Notes under the pieces: model-generated
The model's database searches: none
What the model saw: the letters and a program-made list of their open reading frames with translations, nothing else
What the model was told of the DNA's origin: nothing
Position numbers and translations under genes: made by a program
Shown here: positions 15,492 through 23,621 of the stretch, in pieces
Position numbering within the stretch: position 1 is the first letter of the stretch
Layout of the letters: each line of letters starts with the position of its first letter
DNA from: Nocardioides deserti
GTDB taxonomy: Bacteria > Actinomycetota > Actinomycetes > Propionibacteriales > Nocardioidaceae
Length of the DNA stretch: 64,000 nt
NCBI RefSeq assembly: GCF_014266025.1
Contig: NZ_JACMYC010000014.1
Coordinates: 1-64,000, forward strand
Reading direction: 5' to 3'

Positions 15492-16178
15492 GTGCATCCA
15501 GTCGCGCGCCTGATGAACCGGGTCGTCCACGCCGGGTGGCGGTGGGTGGACCGGGCGGGGGAGATCGTGCCGGGGACGCGCGCGGCGGAGGAGTTCGGCT
15601 CGTTTGGGGCGGGGTCGTGCATCGACTTCCCGCCCGCGACGATCCTCAACCCGTCCTCGATCCACCTCGGCGCGGGGACGCTGGTCGGGCGCCAGGTGAC
15701 GCTGTCGGTGGGCTGGGGCGTGGGGGAGCAGGTGCTGCCGCCGCGGGGGCTGGTCATCGGCGACCGGTGCATCCTCGGCGCGCGGACGAGCATCACGGCC
15801 CACGAGTCGGTCGAGATGGGCGACGACGTGTTCTGCGGGCAGGGCGTGTTCATCACGGACGCCAGCCACGGCTACCAGGTGCCGGACCGGCCTGTCGGCG
15901 CGCAGTTCGGGCCGTCCGACCCGGTGGTCGTCGGCGCCGGCTCGTGGATCGGGCACCACGCGGTGCTGCTGCCCGGGACCCGGCTGGGCCGCAACGTGGT
16001 GGTGGCGGCCGGGTCGATCGTGCGCGGGGTCGTCGAGGACCACGCGGTGGTGGCAGGCAACCCGGCGCGAGTGGTGCGGCGCTACGAGGCGGGGGTCGGC
16101 TGGGTCGGGTCGCGCGGCGACGTACGCCCCGAGCTGGCCGACGACCTCGACTTCCTCGACCCGGCAGTCACCGGCTGA
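15492..16178 (+). CDS. left-handed beta-helix acyltransferase (hexapeptide repeat, LbH family)
   Basis: The 228-residue protein shows the [LIV]-G-x4 hexapeptide periodicity from about residue 50 to 200 (SIHLGAGTLVG, LVIGDRCILGARTSI, DPVVVGAGSWIGHHAVLLPG, LGRNVVVAAGSIV). It ends with the typical VVAGNPARVVRRY loop. The catalytic histidine is likely in DASHGY. Such enzymes acetylate sugars, sugar nucleotides or small thiols as trimers; DapH-, NeuD- and Maa-type functions cannot be separated here. It stands alone between a divergent membrane-protein gene and the convergent haemoglobin gene. Confidence 0.85.
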   Translation: MHPVARLMNRVVHAGWRWVDRAGEIVPGTRAAEEFGSFGAGSCIDFPPATILNPSSIHLGAGTLVGRQVTLSVGWGVGEQVLPPRGLVIGDRCILGARTSITAHESVEMGDDVFCGQGVFITDASHGYQVPDRPVGAQFGPSDPVVVGAGSWIGHHAVLLPGTRLGRNVVVAAGSIVRGVVEDHAVVAGNPARVVRRYEAGVGWVGSRGDVRPELADDLDFLDPAVTG

Positions 16179-16196
16179 GCGACGCCGGACCGGAGG

Positions 16197-16589
16197 TCAG
16201 GTCGCGGCGGGCGGCTCGTCGAAGGTGTTGACCATGAACTGCGCGGCGTGGGTGACGTACTCCCAGAACTGCGCGTCCTGCTCGGGCGTCAGGTCGACGG
16301 AGTCGAGGCCGGCGCGGAAGTGCTTGAGCCAGTGATCCTTCGACTCCGGCGTCACCTGGAACGGCGCGTGCCGCATGCGCAGGCGGGGGTGGCCGCGGTT
16401 CTCGGAGTACGTCGTCGGGCCGCCCCAGTACTGCACGAGGAAGAGCAGGAACCGCTCCTCGGCCGGGCCGAGGTCCTCCTCGGGGTACATCGGCCGCAGC
16501 ACCTCGTCGGTCGCCACGCCCTCGTAGAACCTCGCGACGATCCGTCGGAACGTCTCGAAGCCGCCGATCTCCTCGTAGAACGTGGTCAC
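16197..16589 (-). CDS. glbO: group II truncated haemoglobin (GlbO type)
   Basis: The 130-residue protein is a 2-on-2 globin binding haem for oxygen chemistry or peroxide/NO detoxification. The diagnostic block is YWGGPTTYSENRGHPRLRMR followed by HAPF, which carries the proximal histidine and is nearly identical to mycobacterial GlbO. An early TFYEEIGGFETFRRIV helix matches the family. GTG at 16589 is taken because it begins exactly where GlbO proteins do; the frame stays open well upstream. It is divergent from the OsmC-family peroxide-resistance gene (100-base gap), which suggests joint redox or stress regulation. Confidence 0.94.
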   Translation of the reverse strand: MTTFYEEIGGFETFRRIVARFYEGVATDEVLRPMYPEEDLGPAEERFLLFLVQYWGGPTTYSENRGHPRLRMRHAPFQVTPESKDHWLKHFRAGLDSVDLTPEQDAQFWEYVTHAAQFMVNTFDEPPAAT

Positions 16590-16689
16590 GCGTCCATTCT
16601 GCCGACGCCCGTCCAGCCCGTTGAATCCGCGTGCCAGACTCGCGGACGACCAGACCTCAAGCCGCACCAAGCACAGGAGTGATCGACGC

Positions 16690-17118
16690 ATGGCAACGAC
16701 GCGTACCGCGCAGACCACCTGGCAGGGCTCCCTCCAGGAGGGCTCCGGCTCCGTGGAGCTCCAGTCCTCCGGCGTGGGGACCTTCGACGTCTCCTGGCCC
16801 TCCCGAGCGGAGTCGGCCAACGGCAAGACCAGCCCTGAGGAGCTCATCGCCGCTTCGCACTCCTCGTGCTTCTCGATGGCGCTCTCCGCCGCGCTGTCCA
16901 AGGCCGGCACCCCGCCGACCACCCTCGAGACCAGCGCCGAGGTCGAGCTGACCCCGGGCACCGGCATCACCGGCATCAAGCTGACCGTCGTCGGCACGGT
17001 CGAGGGCGTCACCGAGGAGCAGTTCGTCGAGGCCGCCAACGGCGCCAAGGAGGGCTGCCCGGTCAGCCAGGCGCTCGCCGGCACGACCATCACGCTGGAC
17101 GCCTCGCTCAAGGGCTGA
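16690..17118 (+). CDS. OsmC/Ohr-family peroxiredoxin
   Basis: The 142-residue protein has the two peroxidatic/resolving cysteines in the family contexts SHSSCFSMALS (about residue 60) and KEGCPVSQAL (about residue 125). It also has the early GSGSVELQSSGV segment. It would reduce organic hydroperoxides with dithiol help. An AGGAGTG ribosome site precedes ATG 16690. A perfect palindrome terminator follows the stop. It is closer to OsmC than Ohr by its N-terminus, but the two cannot be fully separated by eye. Confidence 0.92.
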   Translation: MATTRTAQTTWQGSLQEGSGSVELQSSGVGTFDVSWPSRAESANGKTSPEELIAASHSSCFSMALSAALSKAGTPPTTLETSAEVELTPGTGITGIKLTVVGTVEGVTEEQFVEAANGAKEGCPVSQALAGTTITLDASLKG

Positions 17119-17140
17119 CCCAGCACCCGCCGTACCACGC

Positions 17141-17178
17141 ACGACGGCCCGCCCGGATCGATCCGGGCGGGCCGTCGT
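17141..17178. terminator. perfect palindrome between convergent genes
   Basis: An uninterrupted 38-base palindrome: arms 17141-17158 and 17161-17178 around a central CG. It is between the osmC-like stop and the MscS stop, so it probably terminates both transcripts, though a hairpin needs a few unpaired bases at the tip. Confidence 0.7.
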
Positions 17179-17210
17179 CACGTCGTACGCCGTGCGGGTG
17201 CGGGCCGGGC

Positions 17211-18251
17211 TCAGGCGTCCTCGTCGGCGCTGCGGCCGCCGGCCCGGGAGTCCTCGCGGTGCCACACCACCCGCTGGGCGAAGGGGATCTCGATGCCCTC
17301 GTGGTCGAAGCGGGACTTGATCCGCTGCCGCAGCTCGCGGGCGACAGCCCAGTTCTCCAGCGGCACGGTCTTGACCATGATCCGCAGGTTGACCGAGTCC
17401 GCAGCGAGCATCTCGACGCCGGTCACCTCGGGCTCCTCGATGAGCAGGTGGCGGTAGTCCTCGTCCTCCCACATGCTCCGGCCGACCTCGGCCAGGACCT
17501 GCTTGGCCAGGGTGAGGTCGGTGTCGTAGGCGACGCCCACGTCGATGACGGCGCGCGACCAGTTCTGGCTGAGGTTGCCCACCCGGAGGACCTCCCCGTT
17601 GGGCACGTACCAGACGGTGCCGTCGAGCGACCGGAGCCGGGTGACCCGCAGCGAGACCGCCTCGACCGTGCCGATGGCGTCGCCCAGGTCGACGACGTCG
17701 CCGACGCCGTACTGGTCCTCGAAGATCATGAAGATCCCCGACAGGAAGTCCTTCACCAGCGACTGGGCGCCGAAGCCGAGCGCGACGCCGACGATGCCGG
17801 CGCTCGCGATGATCGGCGCGATGTTCACCCCCAGCTCCGAGAGCACCATCGTGCCGATGATCGCGACCAGGATGCCGGTGATGACGCTTCTGAGGAGATC
17901 ACCCATCGTCTTTGCCCGCTGCACGCGACGCGTCTGCGTCGCGGCGTCGCGGGCGGCCACCACGTCCACGGCCCGGCCGCGGCGCGGGAGCCGGGTCAGC
18001 TTGTCGGGCAGCACGCCGTCCTCGGCGCTCGCGACGAGGCGGTCGACGAGCTTGTGCAGGACCCAGCGGACGACCAGGCCCAGGACCAGCAGGCCGGTGA
18101 TCGCGAGCGGTTTGCCGATGATCACGTCGGCGACCTCGGCGACGGTGTCGTTGCCGAACCACCGCTTGGCGATGTCGCAGGTCTGCTCGCCTTCCTCGCA
18201 GGGGTCGGTGGCGGCAGAGAGCGCGGGAGACGCGGAGAACATGGGGGCCAT
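17211..18251 (-). CDS. small-conductance mechanosensitive channel family protein (MscS)
   Basis: The 346-residue membrane protein has a hydrophobic segment near residue 40 (IGKPLAITGLLVLGLVV) and two more near 125-175. The last is the Gly/Ala-rich pore helix ending in the MscS signature VGVALGFGAQSLVKDFLSG. After it come the beta domain (YGVGDVVDLGD) and the alpha/beta cytoplasmic vestibule. It would open on hypo-osmotic shock. The start is uncertain: ATG 18251 is used, with ATG 18242 and ATG 18305 as alternatives. An N-terminal Cys pair (DPCEEGEQTCD) may form an extracytoplasmic disulphide. Confidence 0.88.
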   Translation of the reverse strand: MAPMFSASPALSAATDPCEEGEQTCDIAKRWFGNDTVAEVADVIIGKPLAITGLLVLGLVVRWVLHKLVDRLVASAEDGVLPDKLTRLPRRGRAVDVVAARDAATQTRRVQRAKTMGDLLRSVITGILVAIIGTMVLSELGVNIAPIIASAGIVGVALGFGAQSLVKDFLSGIFMIFEDQYGVGDVVDLGDAIGTVEAVSLRVTRLRSLDGTVWYVPNGEVLRVGNLSQNWSRAVIDVGVAYDTDLTLAKQVLAEVGRSMWEDEDYRHLLIEEPEVTGVEMLAADSVNLRIMVKTVPLENWAVARELRQRIKSRFDHEGIEIPFAQRVVWHREDSRAGGRSADEDA

Positions 18252-18344
18252 GTCTAACAGGTCGCCCGGGGGCTGCCGAAGGGCTCGCGGCCCGGTGTGA
18301 CCCATCCGACCGGACGCCGCTCGGGGTGCGTCGGGAGGTGCCGA

Positions 18345-18350
18345 TACCCT
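18345..18350 (+). promoter_or_regulatory. -10 box (TACCCT), leaderless start
   Basis: TACCCT ends 6 bases before the GTG at 18357 of the small membrane protein gene. Confidence 0.55.
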
Positions 18351-18356
18351 GGCCCC

Positions 18357-18719
18357 GTGACCGCTTCGACCAGCCTCCTTCGTCGCGCCGCCGCCCTGCT
18401 CGCCGGCCTCCTCGTCGTCCTGACCTCCGGCGTCGTGCTGGCCGCTCCGGCCACCGCGGACGTGCCCGAGGGCTGGTCCGACCCGGACCCGGTGAGCACC
18501 CTCGAGGCGCTCCTCGTCCTGGGCGGCATCCCGCTGCTGCTCTTCGCGCTGATCTGGGCCGCCGTGTACCTCCCGGCGATCGCCCGCGGCGAGCGCGTCT
18601 CCGCCGGGTCCGCCACCGTCGAGGACCAGTGGATCGGCGGCCCGCGCAAGACGACCTCCGAGCTGGCCGGCCCCGACGGTGACCAGTCGCAGGCCGGTGG
18701 CGCCAGTGCCCGCTGGTGA
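18357..18719 (+). CDS. small membrane protein with signal-like N-terminus
   Basis: The 120-residue protein has an N-terminal hydrophobic segment ending APATADV (signal peptide or first anchor) and a second transmembrane helix (LLVLGGIPLLLFALIWAAVY, about residues 53-72). A hydrophilic Gly/Ser tail follows, with DQWIGGPRK. Two-helix proteins of this type are common in Actinobacteria next to DUF5130 genes, as here; the function is unknown. GTG 18357 is supported by the -10 box. The 3' end overlaps the next gene. Confidence 0.7.
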   Translation: MTASTSLLRRAAALLAGLLVVLTSGVVLAAPATADVPEGWSDPDPVSTLEALLVLGGIPLLLFALIWAAVYLPAIARGERVSAGSATVEDQWIGGPRKTTSELAGPDGDQSQAGGASARW

Positions 18720-19095
18720 GCTGCTGACCGAGGCCCAGCGGACCCGCCTCGACGAGGCGATCCGCGCGGCCGAGCGTCACTCGCGGGTCGAGTTCTCCGT
18801 CTTCCTCGGCAGGGCGGAGGGCGACCCGCGCGCGTTCGCCACCCAGCTGCACAACTCGCTGGTCGCACCGGCCCGCAGCATCCTGGTGCTCGTCGACCCC
18901 ACCGCCCGGGCGCTGGAGATCGTCACCGGCGGGTGGGTACGCCGCACGCTCACCGACAAGGAGGTCGAGCTCGCGGCCCTGCACATGCAGCAGGCGTTCG
19001 CCGAGGACGACCTCGTCGGCGGCCTGGTCCGCGGCATCCACATGCTCGCCGACCACGCCCGCCCCGCGCAGACCCTGCACGCGTCCGAGGGCTGA
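18706..19095 (+). CDS. DUF5130/TPM-like domain protein
   Basis: The 129-residue protein resembles the actinobacterial DUF5130 family, related to the TPM (phosphatase-like) fold. It shows LTEAQRTRLDEAIRAAERHS, EFSVFLGRAEGDPR, ILVLVDPTARALEIVTG and LVGGLVRGIHMLADHARPAQ. No catalytic residue can be named. GTG 18706 is used; GTG 18679 in the same frame is an alternative. Both overlap the upstream membrane-protein gene, so the two are probably translated together and may form a membrane complex. It is convergent with pepN. Confidence 0.7.
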   Translation: MPAGELLTEAQRTRLDEAIRAAERHSRVEFSVFLGRAEGDPRAFATQLHNSLVAPARSILVLVDPTARALEIVTGGWVRRTLTDKEVELAALHMQQAFAEDDLVGGLVRGIHMLADHARPAQTLHASEG

Positions 19096-19108
19096 GCCCC
19101 GCCGCCGG

Positions 19109-19174
19109 GGCGTCTCCCTGCGACCAGCGGAGACGCCGACGGCCGGTCTCCCCGGAGGGAGGCCGGCCGTCGGC
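19109..19174. terminator. double hairpin between convergent genes
   Basis: A 9-bp stem (19109-19117 with 19129-19137) overlaps a stronger 12-bp perfect stem (19135-19146 gccgacggccgg with 19163-19174). They are mutually exclusive, one probably serving each direction. Confidence 0.65.
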
Positions 19175-19191
19175 CGCGTGCGACGAGCGGG

Positions 19192-21747
19192 TCAGGCGCG
19201 GGCGTCGCGCTCCTGGGCGGTGAGGGCCCGGGCGAGCTCGGCGCGGGCCTCGCCGACGTACCGCTGGGCTCCCTTGGGGGCCGTGTTGTCCGCGAGCCAG
19301 GTGTCCAGGCGGGCGACGGTCTCGGCCGAGGCCAGGAGCCGGGGGAAGCCGTGCTCGAGGACGACCGAGCCCTTGTGGAAGCCGAGGCGGTCGATGGCGG
19401 TCTCCGCGGCCTCGAGGTACTTCTCGAGGTACGGCGCCGCGACCTCGTCCTGGCCGGGCCGGAAGATCGACAGCACCATCTCGCGCGAGGTCTCGTTCGG
19501 CGTGGCGGGGTCCATGATCGCGGCCCAGCCGGCTTCCTTGGCCGCGGCGGTCGGCTGGGCGACCCGCGCGGCGGCGGCCTTCTCCCGACCGGCGCTGGTG
19601 GGGTCTCGCTCGAGCTCGGCGTCGATGTCGGCGTCGGCGAGGACGCCGAGGCGGGCCAGGTTGGTCACCAGCGCCCAGCGGAGGTCCTGGTCGACCGCGA
19701 GGCCCTCGACGGTGAACGACCCGTCGAGCAGGCCGCGCAGGTCGGCGACCGCCTGGTCGGAGTGCGCGGCGAGCGCGTAGGACCGGGCGAAGGTGAGCTG
19801 GTGGTCGCTGCCGGCCTCGGCTGCGAGCAGCAGCTCGCGCAGCCCGGACTCCCACTCGCCCTTGAGCGCGGCGCGACCGGCCGGGTCGGAGTAGAGCTCG
19901 ACGGCCAGCGCGGTCGACGCGGGGATCCGCGTGACGCCCCAGGCGTCGGTCTCCTGGCCGATGTTGGCCAGCACGAGGCGTACCCAGTCGGTGGCGGCCA
20001 TCTCGCCGTCGCGGGTCATGTCCCACGTGGCGGTCCACGCGACGGCTCGGGGCAGCGAGTCCTCGAGCTTCGACAGCCCGCCGATCACGGTCTGCAGCGA
20101 CCGCTCGTCGAGACGGATCTTGGCGTAGGCGTGGTCCTCGTCGTTGAGCAGCAGCAGCGCCGGCTGCTCCACGCCGACGAGCTCCTCGATCGCGGTCGAG
20201 GCGCCCTCGACGTCGACCTCGACGTACTGCCGGCGGACCAGCCGGCCGTCGCGCTCGTCGTACAGGCCGATGCCCAGGCGGTGGCGGCGCAGGGTGGGCC
20301 AGTCCGGGTGCGCGGACTGCTCGACCGAGAACGACGTGTAGCGGCCCTGGTCGTCGAGCTCGAACCGCGGCGCGAGCGTGTTGACGCCGGCCGTCTGGAG
20401 CCACTCCTGCGCCCAGCCCTTGAGCTCGCGGCCCGAGGACTTCTCCAGCGCGGCGAGCAGGTCGGCGAAGGTCGCGTTCGAGAACTCGTGGTCCTTGAAG
20501 TACTGCCGCAGGCCGGCCACGAACGGGTCGAGACCCACCCAGGCGACCAGCTGCTTGAGCACCGAGGCGCCCTTGGCGTAGGTGATCATGTCGAAGTTGA
20601 CCTCGACCGCGTGCAGGTCGACGTTGTCGGCCGCGATCGGGTGGGTGGAGGGCAGCTGGTCGGCGCGGTAGCCGGTCTGCTTGCGGGCGTTCGCGAAACC
20701 GGTCCACGCGTCGTCGAACTCGGTGGCCTCGGCCTCGCACCAGTAGCAGGCCCACTCGGCGAACGACTCGTTGAGCCAGAGGTCGTCCCACCACTTCATG
20801 GTCACGAGGTCGCCGAACCACATGTGCGCCATCTCGTGGGTGATGACGGACGTGCGGAACTCGTAGAACGACCGCGGCTGGCGGCTGCGCGGGAGGTACT
20901 CGTCGCGCAGCGTCACGCAGCCGGCGTTCTCCATCGCGCCCATGTTGTACTCCGGCACGTAGAGCTGGTCGTACTTGCCGAACGGGTAGGGGTAGTCGAA
21001 CTTCTCCTCGAAGAACGCGAAGCTCTGCTTGGTGAGCTTCACCAGCTCCTCGGTGTCCATGTGCTCGACGAGCGACTGCCGGCAGTAGTGGCCCAGCGGG
21101 ATCGAGCCGTGCTTGCCCTCGTAGACGTCGTGCTCGGCGTGGTACTCACCGGCGACGATCGCGGTGATGTACGTCGACATCGGCTTGGTCGGCTCGAACT
21201 CCCAGACCGCGGTGCCCTCCGCGAGCGGGCGCGGCTCGGGCGTGGGGGAGTTGGACACGACCGCCCAGTGCGCCGGCGCGGAGACGCGGAACGTGAACGG
21301 CGCCTTGAGGTCGGGCTGCTCGAAGGTGGTGAACACCCGCCGGGCGTCCGGCACCTCGAACTGCGAGTAGAGGTAGACCCGGTCGTCCGCGGGGTCGACG
21401 AAGCGGTGGAGGCCCTCGCCGGTGTGGGAGTAGGTGCAGTCGGCCCGGACGACCAGCGTGTTCGTCTCCTGCAGCCCGGTCAGGCTGATCCGGCTGTCGA
21501 CGTACGCCGTGGCGGGGTCGAGGGTCTCGCCGTTGAGGGTGATCTCGTGCACGGTGGCGTCGACGAGGTCGGCGAACGTCTCCGCCCCCGGTTCGCGGCA
21601 GGTGAACTCGAGGGTGGTGGTCGAGCCGAAAGTGCTCGCATCGGTCGCGGTGGCGCCGGTGAGGTCCAGGTCGATGGTGTACGACGTGACGTCCAGGAGG
21701 GCGGCGCGGGTGGCGGCCTCGTCCCGGGTGAGGTTCGTTCCAGGCAT
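19192..21747 (-). CDS. pepN: aminopeptidase N (M1 zinc metallopeptidase)
   Basis: The 851-residue cytoplasmic exopeptidase removes N-terminal residues from peptides, finishing protein turnover started by Clp and other proteases. It has the substrate-binding GAMEN motif (YNMGAMENAG) and the zinc site HEMAH with the downstream glutamate in NESFAEW. An N-terminal beta domain and a helical ERAP1-like C-terminal domain complete the M1 layout. ATG 21747 is preferred over ATG 21756 because a CAGGAT box (minus strand, 21755-21760) ends exactly 7 bases before it, as in a leaderless transcript. Confidence 0.96.
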   Translation of the reverse strand: MPGTNLTRDEAATRAALLDVTSYTIDLDLTGATATDASTFGSTTTLEFTCREPGAETFADLVDATVHEITLNGETLDPATAYVDSRISLTGLQETNTLVVRADCTYSHTGEGLHRFVDPADDRVYLYSQFEVPDARRVFTTFEQPDLKAPFTFRVSAPAHWAVVSNSPTPEPRPLAEGTAVWEFEPTKPMSTYITAIVAGEYHAEHDVYEGKHGSIPLGHYCRQSLVEHMDTEELVKLTKQSFAFFEEKFDYPYPFGKYDQLYVPEYNMGAMENAGCVTLRDEYLPRSRQPRSFYEFRTSVITHEMAHMWFGDLVTMKWWDDLWLNESFAEWACYWCEAEATEFDDAWTGFANARKQTGYRADQLPSTHPIAADNVDLHAVEVNFDMITYAKGASVLKQLVAWVGLDPFVAGLRQYFKDHEFSNATFADLLAALEKSSGRELKGWAQEWLQTAGVNTLAPRFELDDQGRYTSFSVEQSAHPDWPTLRRHRLGIGLYDERDGRLVRRQYVEVDVEGASTAIEELVGVEQPALLLLNDEDHAYAKIRLDERSLQTVIGGLSKLEDSLPRAVAWTATWDMTRDGEMAATDWVRLVLANIGQETDAWGVTRIPASTALAVELYSDPAGRAALKGEWESGLRELLLAAEAGSDHQLTFARSYALAAHSDQAVADLRGLLDGSFTVEGLAVDQDLRWALVTNLARLGVLADADIDAELERDPTSAGREKAAAARVAQPTAAAKEAGWAAIMDPATPNETSREMVLSIFRPGQDEVAAPYLEKYLEAAETAIDRLGFHKGSVVLEHGFPRLLASAETVARLDTWLADNTAPKGAQRYVGEARAELARALTAQERDARA

Positions 21748-21754
21748 GCGCCGC

Positions 21755-21760
21755 ATCCTG
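21755..21760 (-). promoter_or_regulatory. -10 box (CAGGAT) of pepN
   Basis: Minus-strand CAGGAT, 7 bases before ATG 21747. It decides between two candidate ATG codons. Confidence 0.5.
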
Positions 21761-21889
21761 CCACCGCACGGCCACCGCGCGCCGACGCGGCCCCGGCCGC
21801 CGCCTCTGGCGCCGTCCGCGCGGCGCGAGCCGCGAAAATTACACGATTGAAGTTATTCGGCGGCGTGTCGGTGCTTGACTTTCTGCCAC

Positions 21890-21895
21890 TAGAGT
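21890..21895 (+). promoter_or_regulatory. -10 box (TAGAGT) of the CHAP gene
   Basis: TAGAGT ends 6 bases before GTG 21902. The upstream 60 bases are unusually A/T-rich for this window (ttacacgattgaagttattc near 21839-21858), perhaps marking a regulated promoter. Confidence 0.55.
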
Positions 21896-21901
21896 CCCCC
21901 C

Positions 21902-23539
21902 GTGCCTCATCAGTCACAGCCGTCCCACGCGCCCCGAACCACCCGTTCCGCGCGCCCACTCGCGGCGGTCGTGCTGCTGCTCGGCACCGTCCTGGCCGGG
22001 CTGGTCGCGGTGCCCGTGGCGCCCGCCGGTGCCGCGTCGACGTACCTGTGCACCGGCTACAAGGCCTGCCGCGACGCGGGCTACCCCAACGGCGGCTACC
22101 AGGCCGTCAGCAAGCAGATGTTCTGGCGGATGTACGCCGGCCACAACTGCACCAACTACGTCGCCTACCGCCTCGTCTCCAGCGGGATGCCGAACGAGCG
22201 GCCGTGGAGCGGCAGCGGCAACGCCGAGAACTGGGGCCGCGCGATGTCGTCGATCACCGACGACGTCCCGGCGGTCGGCGCGGTCGCCTGGTGGAAGCAG
22301 AACACCGGCGGTGCCGGCTCGGCCGGCCACGTGGCGTACGTCGAGCAGGTCGTCTCCCCGACCGAGATCATCGTCTCCGAGGACAGCTGGGGCGGCGACT
22401 TCCACTGGCGCCGGATCACCAGGACCGGCACCAGCTGGCCCAGCGGCTTCATCCACTTCAACGACAAGGCGGTCGTCAACGACGCGCCGCCGGCGGTCGT
22501 CGGCACGCCCACCGTCGGACAGCCGGTCACCGCCGAGCCGGGCGCGTGGCAGCCGACCGCGACCTACCGCTACCAGTGGCTCGCCGGCGGCAAGGCGGTC
22601 GCGGGCGCGACGTCCGCGACCTTCACCCCGACGCCGGACCTCAAGGGCAAGCGGCTCGCGGTCAAGGTCACCGCCCAGCGCAAGGGGTACGCCGCCGCGT
22701 CGGCGACCTCGCCGACCGCGCCTGCGGTGGCGCCGGGCGTCCTCGAGCAGACCGCCGGGCCGGCGATCACCGGCACCGCCGAGGTCGACCAGACGCTGAC
22801 CCTCGCGCAGCCGGCCTTCACGCCCGCGGCCGAGAAGCTCAAGATCGAGTGGCTGGCCGACGGGACGCCGATCGCGGGTGCGACCGGCGAGCAGCTGGTG
22901 CTGGGCCAGGAGCAGATCGGGACCGTCGTCTCGGCGCGCGTCACGGCGCGGGCGGCCGGCTACCAGAAGGTCGTCGCCGAGACCGCTCCTACCGGCCGGG
23001 TCATCGCCGGCACGATCGAGGTGCGCCGCGACTTCGGCGTCCGCGGTGTCCTGCGGACGGGTCGCACGCTGAAGGCGGTGGCCGGCACCTACACGCCGGC
23101 CGACGCGAAGGTCGAGCACACGTGGCTCCGCGACGGCACGCCCGTCGGGACCGGCACGACCTACGAGCTCACCCCGCAGGACGTCGGCCACGCGATGACG
23201 CTCCGCGTCGACCTCACCGCGCCGCACTTCCGCAGCGCGTCGACCACGGTCCGCCCCGACGGCCGGGTCGCGACGACGTCGAAGGTCGCGCTGCGCACCA
23301 ACGGCAGGAAGGGCCGCGCGATCGTCGTCGTCGACGTCACGGCGCCCGGTGTCGCCGCGCCCGACGGCACGGTGAGGATCAAGGTGGCCAAGCGGATCGT
23401 CGAGGCGACGGTCACCGACGGTCGCGCCCGGGTGGTCGTCCGGAAGGTCAGGGCCGGCCGGCTGCCGGTCGTCGTGGTCTACCGCGGCACCGAGGTCATC
23501 CGCAGCAGCCGCGCCTCGGGCACCGTGACCGTGCGCTGA
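21902..23539 (+). CDS. secreted CHAP-domain cell-wall hydrolase with Ig-like repeats
   Basis: The 545-residue protein has a signal peptide (basic start, hydrophobic core near residues 20-36, cleavage after PAGAA). A CHAP amidase/endopeptidase domain spans about residues 48-185, with Cys83 (HNCTNYVAY), His143 (AGHVAYVE) and an acidic third residue near Glu160. Three Ig-like modules follow, with the recurring core YRYQWLAGGKAVAGA, then KIEWLADGTPIAGA, then EHTWLRDGTPVGTG. A C-terminal beta-rich module ends the protein. It would cleave peptidoglycan peptides outside the cell, the modules acting as spacer or wall binders. It is divergent from pepN. Confidence 0.88.
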   Translation: MPHQSQPSHAPRTTRSARPLAAVVLLLGTVLAGLVAVPVAPAGAASTYLCTGYKACRDAGYPNGGYQAVSKQMFWRMYAGHNCTNYVAYRLVSSGMPNERPWSGSGNAENWGRAMSSITDDVPAVGAVAWWKQNTGGAGSAGHVAYVEQVVSPTEIIVSEDSWGGDFHWRRITRTGTSWPSGFIHFNDKAVVNDAPPAVVGTPTVGQPVTAEPGAWQPTATYRYQWLAGGKAVAGATSATFTPTPDLKGKRLAVKVTAQRKGYAAASATSPTAPAVAPGVLEQTAGPAITGTAEVDQTLTLAQPAFTPAAEKLKIEWLADGTPIAGATGEQLVLGQEQIGTVVSARVTARAAGYQKVVAETAPTGRVIAGTIEVRRDFGVRGVLRTGRTLKAVAGTYTPADAKVEHTWLRDGTPVGTGTTYELTPQDVGHAMTLRVDLTAPHFRSASTTVRPDGRVATTSKVALRTNGRKGRAIVVVDVTAPGVAAPDGTVRIKVAKRIVEATVTDGRARVVVRKVRAGRLPVVVVYRGTEVIRSSRASGTVTVR

Positions 23540-23621
23540 CCTGCCCTGACCTGCCGGTCCGGTCACCGGCCGTTCGCCGAGCGGTCACCGGGCCGGCCGC
23601 CGGGTCTGCCACGATCCCTGC

